64,000 bases of DNA from Betaproteobacteria bacterium. GTDB lineage: Bacteria; Pseudomonadota; Gammaproteobacteria; Burkholderiales; Usitatibacteraceae. Of this stretch, positions 44,616-52,969 are shown in pieces. Each line of letters opens with the position of its first letter. The first letter of the stretch is position 1. Where the stretch lies: NCBI GenBank assembly GCA_016791265.1, contig JAEUMY010000014.1, forward strand, positions 100,911 through 164,910, in the 5' to 3' direction. A program made the position numbers and the translations under genes. Under the pieces are notes generated by a model that did not search any database, was not told where the DNA came from, and saw only the letters and a program-made list of their open reading frames with translations.

Positions 44616-45455
44616 TCAGGCGCGGCGCCGAGGCCAGGTGCCGATGAGTGCGCCACCGATGATCAGCACCATGGCAATGGCGGAAAGCGGGGTGAAGACG
44701 CCACCGCCCGTCAGCACCAGCCCCAGTGTGGACAGGAGCGGCGTGAGGTAGGACAAGAGGCCGATGCTGCGCGTGTCGCCGCGCTTCAAGGCTGCATCCC
44801 ACGCGAAGAAAGCGAGCCCCATCGGGCCGATGCCCAGCGCGACGAGCCAGGGCCAGTCGGAGGCAACCAGCGAATATTCGCGTTCCAGCAGGAAGTGTGC
44901 GGTGAGGCTCAACGCGCCCGACACCGCGCAGAACAAGCCCACCTGCGCCGTCGAAGTTTCTCCCATGCGGCTCGACATGAGCGAGAACGTGGACCAGATG
45001 ATGGCCGCGGCCAGCGCGAGGCCGTAGCCGGTGGCGTACTGCCATTGAAAGTCCAGCTTGCCACCGGTGACCAGCAGCCCCGCTCCAACGAAAGCCAGCA
45101 AGGCACCGGCGATGTGCCGCGAGGTGAGTGACTGACCGTGCTTGAACAGTGGCGTCAGCATCACGACGAGCAATGGCCAGAGATAGTTGACCAGGTTGGC
45201 CTCCACCGCCGGCGCCTCTCGCAGCGCGATGAAGAGTGCGAGGTGATAGGCGAACAATCCGTAGACGCCCAGCGCCAGCTGCTTCCCCGTTGCCCGCCAC
45301 TCGCGGATGCGATGCAGACTCGTCGCGGCGCCAATGAGCAGCGTGATGCCGACCAGCAGAAACGGCGGCACATGCTTCAGATGCACGCTCATCGCCGCCA
45401 GCGTGCCCCACAGCGCGATGGCGACGAGGGCCAGGGCAGTCGGGGGAAACTTCAC
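44616..45455 (-). CDS. EamA/DMT-family exporter
   Basis: 279 residues, ten predicted helices in two EamA repeats, with REAPAVEANLVNYLWPLLVV resembling YddG-type aromatic amino-acid exporters. It starts at GTG (45455) overlapping the stop of the upstream hydrolase. The palindrome at 44870 encodes REYSLVAS in a loop. Directly abuts the convergent HAD gene. Confidence 0.84.
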   Translation of the reverse strand: MKFPPTALALVAIALWGTLAAMSVHLKHVPPFLLVGITLLIGAATSLHRIREWRATGKQLALGVYGLFAYHLALFIALREAPAVEANLVNYLWPLLVVMLTPLFKHGQSLTSRHIAGALLAFVGAGLLVTGGKLDFQWQYATGYGLALAAAIIWSTFSLMSSRMGETSTAQVGLFCAVSGALSLTAHFLLEREYSLVASDWPWLVALGIGPMGLAFFAWDAALKRGDTRSIGLLSYLTPLLSTLGLVLTGGGVFTPLSAIAMVLIIGGALIGTWPRRRA

Positions 45456-46234
45456 TGGGCCGGCAGGGACTTCAGCCAGTCCGCGACCACGCGCACGACT
45501 TCGCCTTCCTTGCGCGCAAAGAAGTGATCGGCGCCGTCGATTTTCACCTGGCGGCTGCCGGCGATGTCGGCGAGTGACGATGTCCGCGCGCCCGCGGAGG
45601 CAACCACCCCGGGCCGGTCATCTTCGCTCCCGTACACATCCAGCAAGGGCAGGTTGACGCGCAGCATGGGCAGATTCATTGCGAACAGTCGCGTGGTGTA
45701 GCGGCCGGTCACGCCGAGCGTGACCCACGCAGCGTACGGTGCGCTCTCTGCCTGATCGAGATAGACGTTGGCCATCCACGCACCCATGCTGTGCGCGAGC
45801 AGCACGACGCGGCGGTAACCCTTGGACCGCAGATGCTCGCCGGCCACGGCGAGTCGCTCACCCGCGAGCGGAAAGAGCTTGGGGTGGTAGTCCTCCAACC
45901 TGGCCTCCGCTGCGGCGATGGGCATCTGGATGGACAGGGTAGTGAACCCGGCATCGGCGAGCCGGGTACGCAGCGGCCCCATCAGCCCGTGATCCGGATG
46001 CACGCCCACGCCATGCGCCAACACGATGGCCGTGGTGGCGCCCTTGGCTTCAGTGAGCAGTCCGAGAAAATCTCCGGCGGGATGTTTCAGCCAAACGGCA
46101 TCGCCGACGACAAGTTGCGGCAGGATTTCATCGGCCCAACGCTTTTCACGGGTGCGGTCGGAGGCGTCGGCTGAAGCGGAAAAAAGGGCAAAGAAAAGAA
46201 GAATAGTGGCCAGTGATCGCATGGTGCGGCGCAT
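45452..46234 (-). CDS. Exported alpha/beta-hydrolase-like protein (DUF3530-like)
   Basis: About 260 residues with a signal peptide (RSLATILLFFALFSASADAS). AIVLAHGVGVHPDHGLMGPL, TLSIQMPIAA and LLAHSMGAWMA (GxSxG-like nucleophile, here HSMG) suggest an alpha/beta-hydrolase fold, with a late DGADHFF histidine. The start is ambiguous between ATGs at 46234 and 46222. Divergent from the M20 gene 37 bp away. Confidence 0.72.
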   Translation of the reverse strand: MRRTMRSLATILLFFALFSASADASDRTREKRWADEILPQLVVGDAVWLKHPAGDFLGLLTEAKGATTAIVLAHGVGVHPDHGLMGPLRTRLADAGFTTLSIQMPIAAAEARLEDYHPKLFPLAGERLAVAGEHLRSKGYRRVVLLAHSMGAWMANVYLDQAESAPYAAWVTLGVTGRYTTRLFAMNLPMLRVNLPLLDVYGSEDDRPGVVASAGARTSSLADIAGSRQVKIDGADHFFARKEGEVVRVVADWLKSLPAQ

Positions 46235-46271
46235 GAATTCAGGCGGAGTGGCCGATGCTACACTGCCCAAC

Positions 46272-47423
46272 ATGTCTCTCGCCATCGCCAATCCAAACGC
46301 CGCGCTCGAACTGACGCGCGAGCTGCTCCGCTTCAACACCATCAACCCGCCGGGTGCGGAACGCGCTTGCGCGCGCCATCTTGGCAAGTTGTTGGAAGAC
46401 GCGGGTTTCAAGGTGAGCTATCACGAGTTCGCCGACGCGCGCACCAGCGTGATCGCGGAGATCGGAGGCGGGACTGACAAGCCGCCCATCTGTTTCACCG
46501 GTCACATCGACACCGTGCCGCTGGGTGCGGCACCCTGGACCAAGGATGCGTTCGCGGGCGAGACCGCCGGCGACAAGCTGTATGGCCGCGGCTCATCGGA
46601 CATGAAAAGCGGCATTGCCGCAGCCGTCATCGCAGCGCTGCGTCTGGCACCGAAACTCGCCCGCTCACCCGGCGTAGTGCTGGTGCTCACCGCCGGCGAG
46701 GAAGTGGGCTGCGAAGGGGCGAAGTTTCTCGCCAATGAAAATCTGCTCGACCGTGCCGGCGCCATCGTCATCGCCGAACCCACCGACAACTATCCCTACG
46801 TCGGGCACAAGGGCCTCATCTGGTTTGAAGTCGAGACCCAGGGCAAGACCGCGCACGGATCCATGCCGGACAAGGGCGACAACGCGATCCTGAAGCTCGC
46901 GCGCTGCATCGGCTGCATGAGTCAGTTCAAGTTCAGCGTCGATCGCCACGAGGTGATGGGCGAACCGACCTACAACGTCGGCACCATCGCGGGCGGCCTC
47001 AACACCAACTCCGTACCCGACTCCGCGCGCATGACGCTGGACATGCGCACCGTGCCCGGCATCGACCACAACGCGCTGCGCGAATCGCTGAAGGCGCTGA
47101 TGGGGCCGGACGCGAATATTCGCAGGATCGTGGAGACGCCACCGCTCTTCACCGAACCGGACAACGAGTGGGTGCAGCGCGTGTTCGACATGAGCCAGGA
47201 TTATCTCGGCACTCGACCCACGCCCAAAACCATCATGTTCTCCACCGATGGCGCGGACCTGAAACGCGGCTACGCGAAGGGCAACGATGGCCCGCCCGCA
47301 CTCATTCTCGGGCCGGGCGAAGCGTCACAGGCGCATCAGACGGACGAGTGGTGCAGTCTGCACCGGCTGGAGCAATCGGTGGACTTGTTCGAGCGGATCA
47401 TGAAGGATTGGTGCGGGGTCTAA
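46272..47423 (+). CDS. M20-family metallopeptidase (ArgE/DapE type)
   Basis: 383 residues. Metal-site motifs are FTGHIDTVPLG, YGRGSSDMKSG (bridging Asp), LTAGEEVGCEGA (general-base Glu) and IVIAEPTDNY; the dimerisation domain starts near KTAHGSMPDKG. The substrate could be N-acetylornithine, succinyl-diaminopimelate or a dipeptide. The palindrome at 47112 encodes DANIRRIV in the dimerisation-domain boundary. Confidence 0.88.
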   Translation: MSLAIANPNAALELTRELLRFNTINPPGAERACARHLGKLLEDAGFKVSYHEFADARTSVIAEIGGGTDKPPICFTGHIDTVPLGAAPWTKDAFAGETAGDKLYGRGSSDMKSGIAAAVIAALRLAPKLARSPGVVLVLTAGEEVGCEGAKFLANENLLDRAGAIVIAEPTDNYPYVGHKGLIWFEVETQGKTAHGSMPDKGDNAILKLARCIGCMSQFKFSVDRHEVMGEPTYNVGTIAGGLNTNSVPDSARMTLDMRTVPGIDHNALRESLKALMGPDANIRRIVETPPLFTEPDNEWVQRVFDMSQDYLGTRPTPKTIMFSTDGADLKRGYAKGNDGPPALILGPGEASQAHQTDEWCSLHRLEQSVDLFERIMKDWCGV

Positions 47424-47434
47424 CTTGGCGCCGC

Positions 47435-47812
47435 TCATCGCCGGAACTGCGATTTGCCCTTCACCAACCACACGACAAGAGTGGCTGCCGGAACAAGAAG
47501 CACAGTTTCCATCACCCAGCCGATTAGGAATGCCATAGGTGAGCCATTGCAGTCGAAGCAGTCCATCGCTCCGTGCGCTGCAATGAACGCAATCCTGTCC
47601 ACGCCCTGACCAAGCAACACAAGGAAGACTGGCGAGAGCGCCAGTAGTGCGAGCCACCTCGCGATAGTTGGGACCCAGACTATTGCGATGAGACTTGCCA
47701 ATGAGGCGCAAAACACTCCGTTGGCGATCATTCTTTTCCAGTTATCGGCGTCCAGATCGGGCCACGTAAGCCAGAGGATCACGGTAGCGAAAGCTAGGTA
47801 GAGCAACTGCAT
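47435..47812 (-). CDS. Small multi-pass membrane protein of unknown function
   Basis: 125 residues from the ATG at 47812, about four hydrophobic helices (AFATVILWLTWP; LALLALSPVFLVLLGQGVDR; MAFLIGWVMETVLLVPAATL) with MDCFDCNGSP between. A GTG at 47878 that overlaps the TauE stop would add 22 residues and allow coupling. The family is not recognised. The longer open frame reaching 48163 is out-of-frame TauE sequence. Confidence 0.6.
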   Translation of the reverse strand: MQLLYLAFATVILWLTWPDLDADNWKRMIANGVFCASLASLIAIVWVPTIARWLALLALSPVFLVLLGQGVDRIAFIAAHGAMDCFDCNGSPMAFLIGWVMETVLLVPAATLVVWLVKGKSQFRR

Positions 47813-47874
47813 GCCGCTGGGAAGATGTCGCCCCTCATGTTGATGCGCCGGCGACTCAATGTCTGCGCGTACGT

Positions 47875-48675
47875 TCACACCGACACCGCCATCCAAACCG
47901 CCAGCCCCAAGATGAACACCATGAATGTTTTCTTCATGACATCCACCGGCATGCGGTGCGCCAAGCGCGCGCCATAGGGGGCTATGAAGTAGCTCGCCAC
48001 CGCGATACCGAGCCACGCGGGCAGATAGACATAGCCCAGACTGCCCGACGGCAGACTTGCATCCAGCAGACCGGTGATGATGAAACCCACCGTGCCGGCG
48101 ACTGCGATGGGAATGCCCACCGCCGCCGCCGTGCCAATCGCCTGATGCAGGCCCACGCCGCACATGACAAGAAAGCTGATGGTGAGCACGGCGCCGCCGA
48201 TGCCTGCGAGACTCGACACAAAGCCCATGAAGTAGCCGAAGATGATGATGCCTGCGGTGCCGGGCAGCGATGAGCGGATAGGCTTGGCTTTCACCCCGAA
48301 GATCATCTGAAAGGCGATGAAAAACACCAGACCAACGAAGAAGGTCTTCAGGAACGCGACCGCGACAAAGTGGGCGAAGACCGCGCCGGAGATGGTGCCA
48401 AACACAATGCCCGGCGCCAGCCGCTTCACCAATGTCCAGTCGACCGCATTGTGCAGATGATGCTCGCGCGCGCTGGAGAATGAGCCGATGATGATGGATG
48501 CCAGCGATGTGCCGAGCGCCATGTGAATGACGTGATCAGCCGGAAATCCCTTGGCCGCGAAAATGAGCGAGAGGATGGGCACGATGACCGTGCCGCCGCC
48601 GATGCCGAGCAAGCCGGTCAGAAAGCCGACGAAGAGTCCGACTGCAAGGTAGATCAGCCAGAACCAGAGTTCCAA
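47875..48675 (-). CDS. TauE/SafE-family permease
   Basis: 266 residues, about eight helices, with the paired family motifs GLLGIGGGTVIVPIL and FVSSLAGIGGAVLTISFL near the start of each half. Members export sulfite, sulfoacetate or related anions; the substrate is not evident here. 4 bp downstream of the EVE gene. Confidence 0.88.
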   Translation of the reverse strand: MELWFWLIYLAVGLFVGFLTGLLGIGGGTVIVPILSLIFAAKGFPADHVIHMALGTSLASIIIGSFSSAREHHLHNAVDWTLVKRLAPGIVFGTISGAVFAHFVAVAFLKTFFVGLVFFIAFQMIFGVKAKPIRSSLPGTAGIIIFGYFMGFVSSLAGIGGAVLTISFLVMCGVGLHQAIGTAAAVGIPIAVAGTVGFIITGLLDASLPSGSLGYVYLPAWLGIAVASYFIAPYGARLAHRMPVDVMKKTFMVFILGLAVWMAVSV

Positions 48676-48679
48676 CCGA

Positions 48680-49138
48680 TCAACCCATTTTTTTCAGTAT
48701 CAGTTTCCACTCCGCGGGCGTGACCGGCGTGATGGAAAGCCGGTTGCCGCGCTTCAGGATGATGAGGGATTCCAACTTGGGGTCGTCGCGCAGCTCCTGC
48801 AGGCTGACGAGCCGGGTCTTTTTCACGAACTGCACATCGACATTGAACCAGCGCGGATTTTCACGCGTGGCGGCGGGTTCGAAATACTTGCTCTTCTTGT
48901 CGAACTGGCTTTCGTCGGGATAGGCGTCGCTCACCACCTTGGCGATCCCCGCGATGCCGGGCTCAGGACAGCTCGAATGGTAGAAGAACACTTCGTCGCC
49001 GAGTTTCATGCTGTCCCGCATGTAATTGCGCGCCTGATAGTTGCGCACGCCGAACCATGCGATGGTTTTCTCGGGCATTCCCGCCAAGTCGTCGATGGAA
49101 ACCTCGTCAGGTTCCGACTTCATGAGCCAGTAGGGCAT
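48680..49138 (-). CDS. EVE-domain protein
   Basis: 152 residues. YWLMKSEPDEVSIDDLA, WFGVRNYQARNYMRD and DEVFFYHSSCPEPGIAGIAK are diagnostic of the EVE (PUA-like) fold, which binds modified bases in DNA or RNA. In view of a possible methylated palindrome in this genome, this modification reader is worth noting, although EVE proteins are common next to zapA in betaproteobacteria. Confidence 0.92.
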   Translation of the reverse strand: MPYWLMKSEPDEVSIDDLAGMPEKTIAWFGVRNYQARNYMRDSMKLGDEVFFYHSSCPEPGIAGIAKVVSDAYPDESQFDKKSKYFEPAATRENPRWFNVDVQFVKKTRLVSLQELRDDPKLESLIILKRGNRLSITPVTPAEWKLILKKMG

Positions 49139-49249
49139 GTTGGGGCGTTGGGAAAGGGGAAAGGGGGAAGGGCTAGGGGCTAGGGGCGACGGGCGATGCG
49201 TGGACGGTGAAGAAAACGGGCTGCACTCGCTGGGGGCAACACTGCGATG
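49139..49249. other. G-rich low-complexity spacer upstream of the EVE gene
   Basis: Contains GGGGCTAGGGGCTAGGGG-like and GGGAAAGGGGAAAGGGGG runs at 49150-49190. No gene is seen. It could form G-quadruplex-like structures on the plus strand. Confidence 0.5.
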
Positions 49250-49432
49250 TGGCGAATATTCGCGTTGACTCGCACCGATCTTCGCTCATCGCCCTTCGCG
49301 CGAAAAATCGCTCCAGTGTTCGCCCGGATCGCACTCTTGAACCCAAGGGTCCAAGGCGGTTACTCACCGATCGCCTTCAGGTACATCCGCGTGGGACGCG
49401 CACACCGGCGAACTGGGCAAGCATCCTGAGTG
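49250..49432 (-). ncRNA. ssrS: Candidate 6S RNA (ssrS)
   Basis: It lies directly downstream of zapA, where 6S RNA sits in many proteobacteria. Bases 49333-49363 contain TTGAACCCAAGGGTCCAAGG followed by GGTTAC, very like the TTGAACCAAGGGTTCAAGGGTTAC segment of E. coli 6S. Because that segment is nearly palindromic the strand is uncertain. Minus is chosen from synteny, a GATAAT box just upstream (near 49440), and a GGTGAGTA...TTGGACCC stretch resembling the 5' half. I could not pair the two ends convincingly. The palindrome at 49252 would be near the 3' end. Confidence 0.45.
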
Positions 49433-49491
49433 ACAAATTATCGGAACAAGAATGATGAACCGGGCGAACACTGCAGCGAGCTTCCGCCGCG

Positions 49492-49845
49492 TCAAAAAAG
49501 TTTGTCTTGATCCGACAACGCTTTTTCGATGATGTTCTCGAACTCGGCCATTTTACGCTTGACGAGAGCATCGTCAACGCTCGCGCCGCCGCTCGCGGCC
49601 GATTTGCCATCGCCGCCCGATTGGTTCAAGAGATCGTGCGCAATGTTCAAGGCGGCCATGATGGCGATGCGCTCCGTGCCGACCACTTTGCCGGTGTCGC
49701 GGATTTCCTTCATCTTGCGATTCAGGAGATCCACCGAGGCCGCGAGCTGTTGCTCTTCGCCTTCCGGCGCCGCCACGCGCAGCTCGCGCCCCATGACGTT
49801 GATCATCACGCCCTTCATCACGCCCTTTGACGCTGCCGCCGTCAT
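49492..49845 (-). CDS. zapA: Cell division protein ZapA
   Basis: 117 residues. INVMGRELRVAAPEGEEQQL and LLNRKMKEIRDTGKVVGTER are the ZapA head and MAALNIAHDLL the start of its coiled-coil. ZapA cross-links FtsZ filaments. Its ATG overlaps the stop of the upstream coiled-coil gene (ATGA). Confidence 0.92.
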   Translation of the reverse strand: MTAAASKGVMKGVMINVMGRELRVAAPEGEEQQLAASVDLLNRKMKEIRDTGKVVGTERIAIMAALNIAHDLLNQSGGDGKSAASGGASVDDALVKRKMAEFENIIEKALSDQDKLF

Positions 49846-50039
49846 ACCTCCTCCGGCAGCTGCTTGATGAGTCCCTCGACGCGGGTGCGGGCTTCACCGA
49901 GTTTTTCTTCCAGTCGGCGCGTCTCATCCGTCTTCGCCGCCAATTGCTGGCGGAGCTCGTTGTTCTCCAAGCGCAGGCGCTGGAACAACTGCACGAAATG
50001 GTTGAGCTTCCCCTCGAAGTCGTGGAATTCCTTTTCCAT
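49842..50039 (-). CDS. Small coiled-coil protein (ZapB/TIGR02449-like)
   Basis: 65 residues, almost entirely coiled coil: FVQLFQRLRLENNELRQQLA and EKLGEARTRVEGLIKQLPEE. This is the small partner usually found immediately upstream of zapA in betaproteobacteria. The longer frame to 50699 is antisense to the GGDEF gene and is not real. Confidence 0.85.
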   Translation of the reverse strand: MEKEFHDFEGKLNHFVQLFQRLRLENNELRQQLAAKTDETRRLEEKLGEARTRVEGLIKQLPEEV

Positions 50040-50211
50040 GCTCGGCACTCTAGCGGGAAACCCCAATAGCGTCAACGAATAAGCATTGATTTTGAAGGTG
50101 TTTTGCGAGCCAGCCGGTCCGCGCGCCCCGACTCGCCGCGATGGCTTTACAGCCCCCCACCCCGGACGTATAGTCCCTTGAAATTCGCGCATTTCGCCCC
50201 TGGACTGACTC

Positions 50212-52650
50212 ATGGTTTTCCCCGCCGGCGCATCAGAACAACAAGGCGCCGTCCTTGATGTCCTGCCCCATCCTGTCTGCCTGTTCGATGTGGAAGGCGC
50301 GGTGCTGTTTGTCAATCGAGCATGGACGGCGTTCACCGGCCGGACGGCGGACGCCGAGCTGGGCACGGGCTGGCTAACGCATCTCGCGGCCGCCGACCGC
50401 GCCGCGTGGTCCGGCCGTTGGCGGTCCGCCAGCGCCGCAGGCGAGACGGTGGAAATGGAGTGGCGCTGGCGCCGCACCGATGGCCGCCTCGCCTGGGTGC
50501 AGTTCACCCTGACCCCGCTGCCCAGAACGCCGGGCAGCCCGTCTGCTTGGCTGGGCGCTTGCCACGACATCACGCCGCAGCGCGAGGCGGAGGAGGCCGC
50601 GCGCGCCAAGGCCGCGCAGGTGCAGGTGCTGGCCAACGGCGTGCCCGTGCTCATCGCGCATTTCAGCGCGGACAACTTCACATGCCTTCTCGCCAACAAG
50701 GCCTACGCCCGCACCTGGGGCGTGGACGAGAACAAGATCGTCGGCATGCGCGTGCCGGAAATCATCGGCCCTGACGGCTGGAAGCAAATCGAGCCCTATG
50801 TGCGGCGCGTGCTGAAGGGCGAGACCGTGAGCTACGAGCGCGTCATCACGCCGCCGTCGGGCGAGCGGGTCATCGAGGTGATGCTGATCCCGCACCTGGA
50901 CGACAACGGCATCGCGAATTCCGCGTTTGTGATGATCAACGACATCACCCGCCACCGTCAGGCCGAGCGCGTCATCCGCGACAGCGAAGAGCGGCTGAAG
51001 AAGTTCACCGAGGCCACCAACGAGGGCATCCTGTTCCACGACCAGGGCCGTGTCATCGATTGCAACGACGCCATGGCGCGAATGATCGGCAGTCCGCGGG
51101 AGCAGATGATTGGCCGCAGCATTTTCGAGTTTGTCGCGCCGGAGGCGGTGGATCAGATTCGCGGCAACATCGAGACCGCGTTCGAGAAGACCTATGAGAG
51201 CGTCATCCTGCGCGCCGACGGCAGCCGCATCGCCGTCGAGATCACCGGCAAGCAGATGCTGTTCGATGGCGTCATCCACCGCATGACGGTCATTCGCGAC
51301 ATCACCGACCGCAAGGAGGCCGAGGCGCGCATCCAGTTCCTCGCCCATCACGACACGCTGACCCAGCTCCCAAATCGGCTGATGATGATGGACCGGCTGG
51401 AACACATGCTGGCCGCCGCCAAGCGCCACGCCAAGATGGTCGGCGTTCTCTTCATCGACCTCGACAATTTCAAGACGGTCAATGACTCGCTGGGCCATCA
51501 CGCCGGCGACGAGTTGCTGAAGCGCGTGGCCGGCCGCATCCAGAGTTGCCTGCGCGCGGCCGACATGGTGGCGCGCCTCGGCGGCGATGAGTTTCTCGTC
51601 GTCGTCTCCGATCTCGCGTTGGCGGAAGACGTGGTGCCGGTGGCGGAGAAACTGCTGCAAACCGTGTCCGAGAGTTTCAGCATCGAGGGCCATGTGCTCA
51701 CGGTGAGCCCCTCGATTGGCATCAGCATTTTCCCCCGCGACGGCAACGACCGCGACGCGCTCATCAAGAACGCCGACGCGGCCATGTATCTGGCCAAGGA
51801 GAGCGGGCGCAACAATTTCCAGTTCTACACCGCGCAGTTGAACAAGGGCGCGTTCGAGGCGCTGGCGATGGAGTCGGGCATTCGCCGCGCCATCGAGCAG
51901 GTGCAGTGGATGGCGCATTACCAACCCGAGGTGTCGCTCTTCACCGGTGAACTGACGGGCATCGAGGCGCTCATCCGCTGGAAGCATCCTGAGCTCGGCG
52001 TGCTCGGGCCGGACAAGTTCATCTCGGTCGCGGAGCATCGTGGTCTCATCATGCCCATCGGCAAATGGATGCTGAACGAAGCCGTGAGGCAGAACGCCGA
52101 TTGGCAACGCATGGGGCTGCCCAAGGTGCCCATCGCGGTCAATCTTTCGCCGTTGCAGTTCCGGCAACCACAACTGGTCGAGATCGTTCAGCGCGCGCTG
52201 GAGGAGGCGGGTCTCGAAGGTCAGTACCTCGAACTTGAAATCACCGAGAACCTGCTCATGCAGGACACGCAGCAAGTCGCGAGAACGCTGGGCGAGCTGA
52301 AGCGGCTCGGCGTGAAACTCACGGTCGACGATTTCGGCGCGGGCTATTCCTCGCTCTCATATCTCAAGCGTTATCCCATCGACAAGCTGAAGATCGACCG
52401 CTCGTTCGTGCGCCATGTGCCGGGCAGTATCGAGGACACGGCCATCACCAACGCCATGATCAGCCTGTCCAAGAGCCTCGGCATGAAGGTGCTGGCCGAA
52501 GGTGTCGAACGCGAAGCGCAGGCCGACTTTCTGCGCGGCCAGAAATGCGACGAGATGCAAGGCTATCTCGTGGCCGCCCCCATGTCGGCGGTGGATTTCG
52601 AGGCGTGGATCGCGTCCTATCAGCCGGCGCGTTTGCCGCTTCCCGGCTGA
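50212..52650 (+). CDS. PAS-PAS-PAS-GGDEF-EAL cyclic-di-GMP enzyme
   Basis: 812 residues. Three PAS domains lie at about 15-110, 135-245 and 260-370. The GGDEF domain (380-540) has an intact RLGGDEFLV and the EAL domain (555-805) an intact IEALIRWKHPE with DDFGAGYSSL and KIDRSFV. Both synthesis and hydrolysis of c-di-GMP look possible. There are no membrane segments, so it senses cytoplasmic signals. No palindrome lies in its 2.4 kb. Confidence 0.93.
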   Translation: MVFPAGASEQQGAVLDVLPHPVCLFDVEGAVLFVNRAWTAFTGRTADAELGTGWLTHLAAADRAAWSGRWRSASAAGETVEMEWRWRRTDGRLAWVQFTLTPLPRTPGSPSAWLGACHDITPQREAEEAARAKAAQVQVLANGVPVLIAHFSADNFTCLLANKAYARTWGVDENKIVGMRVPEIIGPDGWKQIEPYVRRVLKGETVSYERVITPPSGERVIEVMLIPHLDDNGIANSAFVMINDITRHRQAERVIRDSEERLKKFTEATNEGILFHDQGRVIDCNDAMARMIGSPREQMIGRSIFEFVAPEAVDQIRGNIETAFEKTYESVILRADGSRIAVEITGKQMLFDGVIHRMTVIRDITDRKEAEARIQFLAHHDTLTQLPNRLMMMDRLEHMLAAAKRHAKMVGVLFIDLDNFKTVNDSLGHHAGDELLKRVAGRIQSCLRAADMVARLGGDEFLVVVSDLALAEDVVPVAEKLLQTVSESFSIEGHVLTVSPSIGISIFPRDGNDRDALIKNADAAMYLAKESGRNNFQFYTAQLNKGAFEALAMESGIRRAIEQVQWMAHYQPEVSLFTGELTGIEALIRWKHPELGVLGPDKFISVAEHRGLIMPIGKWMLNEAVRQNADWQRMGLPKVPIAVNLSPLQFRQPQLVEIVQRALEEAGLEGQYLELEITENLLMQDTQQVARTLGELKRLGVKLTVDDFGAGYSSLSYLKRYPIDKLKIDRSFVRHVPGSIEDTAITNAMISLSKSLGMKVLAEGVEREAQADFLRGQKCDEMQGYLVAAPMSAVDFEAWIASYQPARLPLPG

Positions 52651-52671
52651 ACCTCTACACTTCGCTTCGCT

Positions 52672-52846
52672 TCAAGGTGCTCCGGGAAACCGGAGATAAA
52701 CGGGAAGCCCGTAGGGAGCCTCTGAAATCGGGCACTGCCCCCGCAACGGTGAATCGCAGTCGAAGAGTCGCGCACGCCACTGGAGGATGTCGCTCCGGGA
52801 AGGCGGCGCGGAAGTCCAAGCGATGAGTCCGGATACCGGCCTGGAA
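52672..52846 (+). promoter_or_regulatory. Cobalamin (AdoCbl) riboswitch
   Basis: Conserved elements appear in order: CAAGGTGCTCC (52673-), CGGGAAGCCCGTAGG, GGGCACTGCCCCCGCAACGG near 52730, GAAGTCC, and the B12-box-like AGTCCGGATACCGGCCTGG ending at 52844. It lies in the btuB leader and should shut down btuB when cobalamin is plentiful. Confidence 0.93.
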
Positions 52847-52860
52847 GCCCGCGCTGACTT

Positions 52861-52919
52861 GCGAATATTCGCAATGCGGCGCGGCTGGTGTGATCGTCGC
52901 TCGCGAGAGCGATGATCAC
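52861..52919 (+). promoter_or_regulatory. btuB leader: palindrome copy and a 13-bp hairpin after the aptamer
   Basis: The palindrome copy at 52861-52872 (TTGCGAATATTCGCAA with flanks) follows the aptamer by 15 bases. Then 52890-52902 pairs with 52907-52919 (12 of 13) around GCGA. No T run follows, so it is not a classical terminator; it may be part of the expression platform. btuB starts 50 bases further on. Confidence 0.6.
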
Positions 52920-52969
52920 GAAATCCACCTGGGCCTGCGGGGACGCTCGCCCGTGAACAAGGACGCATC

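Noticed and set aside
47813..48163. N-terminal extension of the small membrane protein at 47435 into TauE
   Set aside because: The added sequence is out-of-frame TauE coding DNA (Gly/His/Arg-rich) with no family features.
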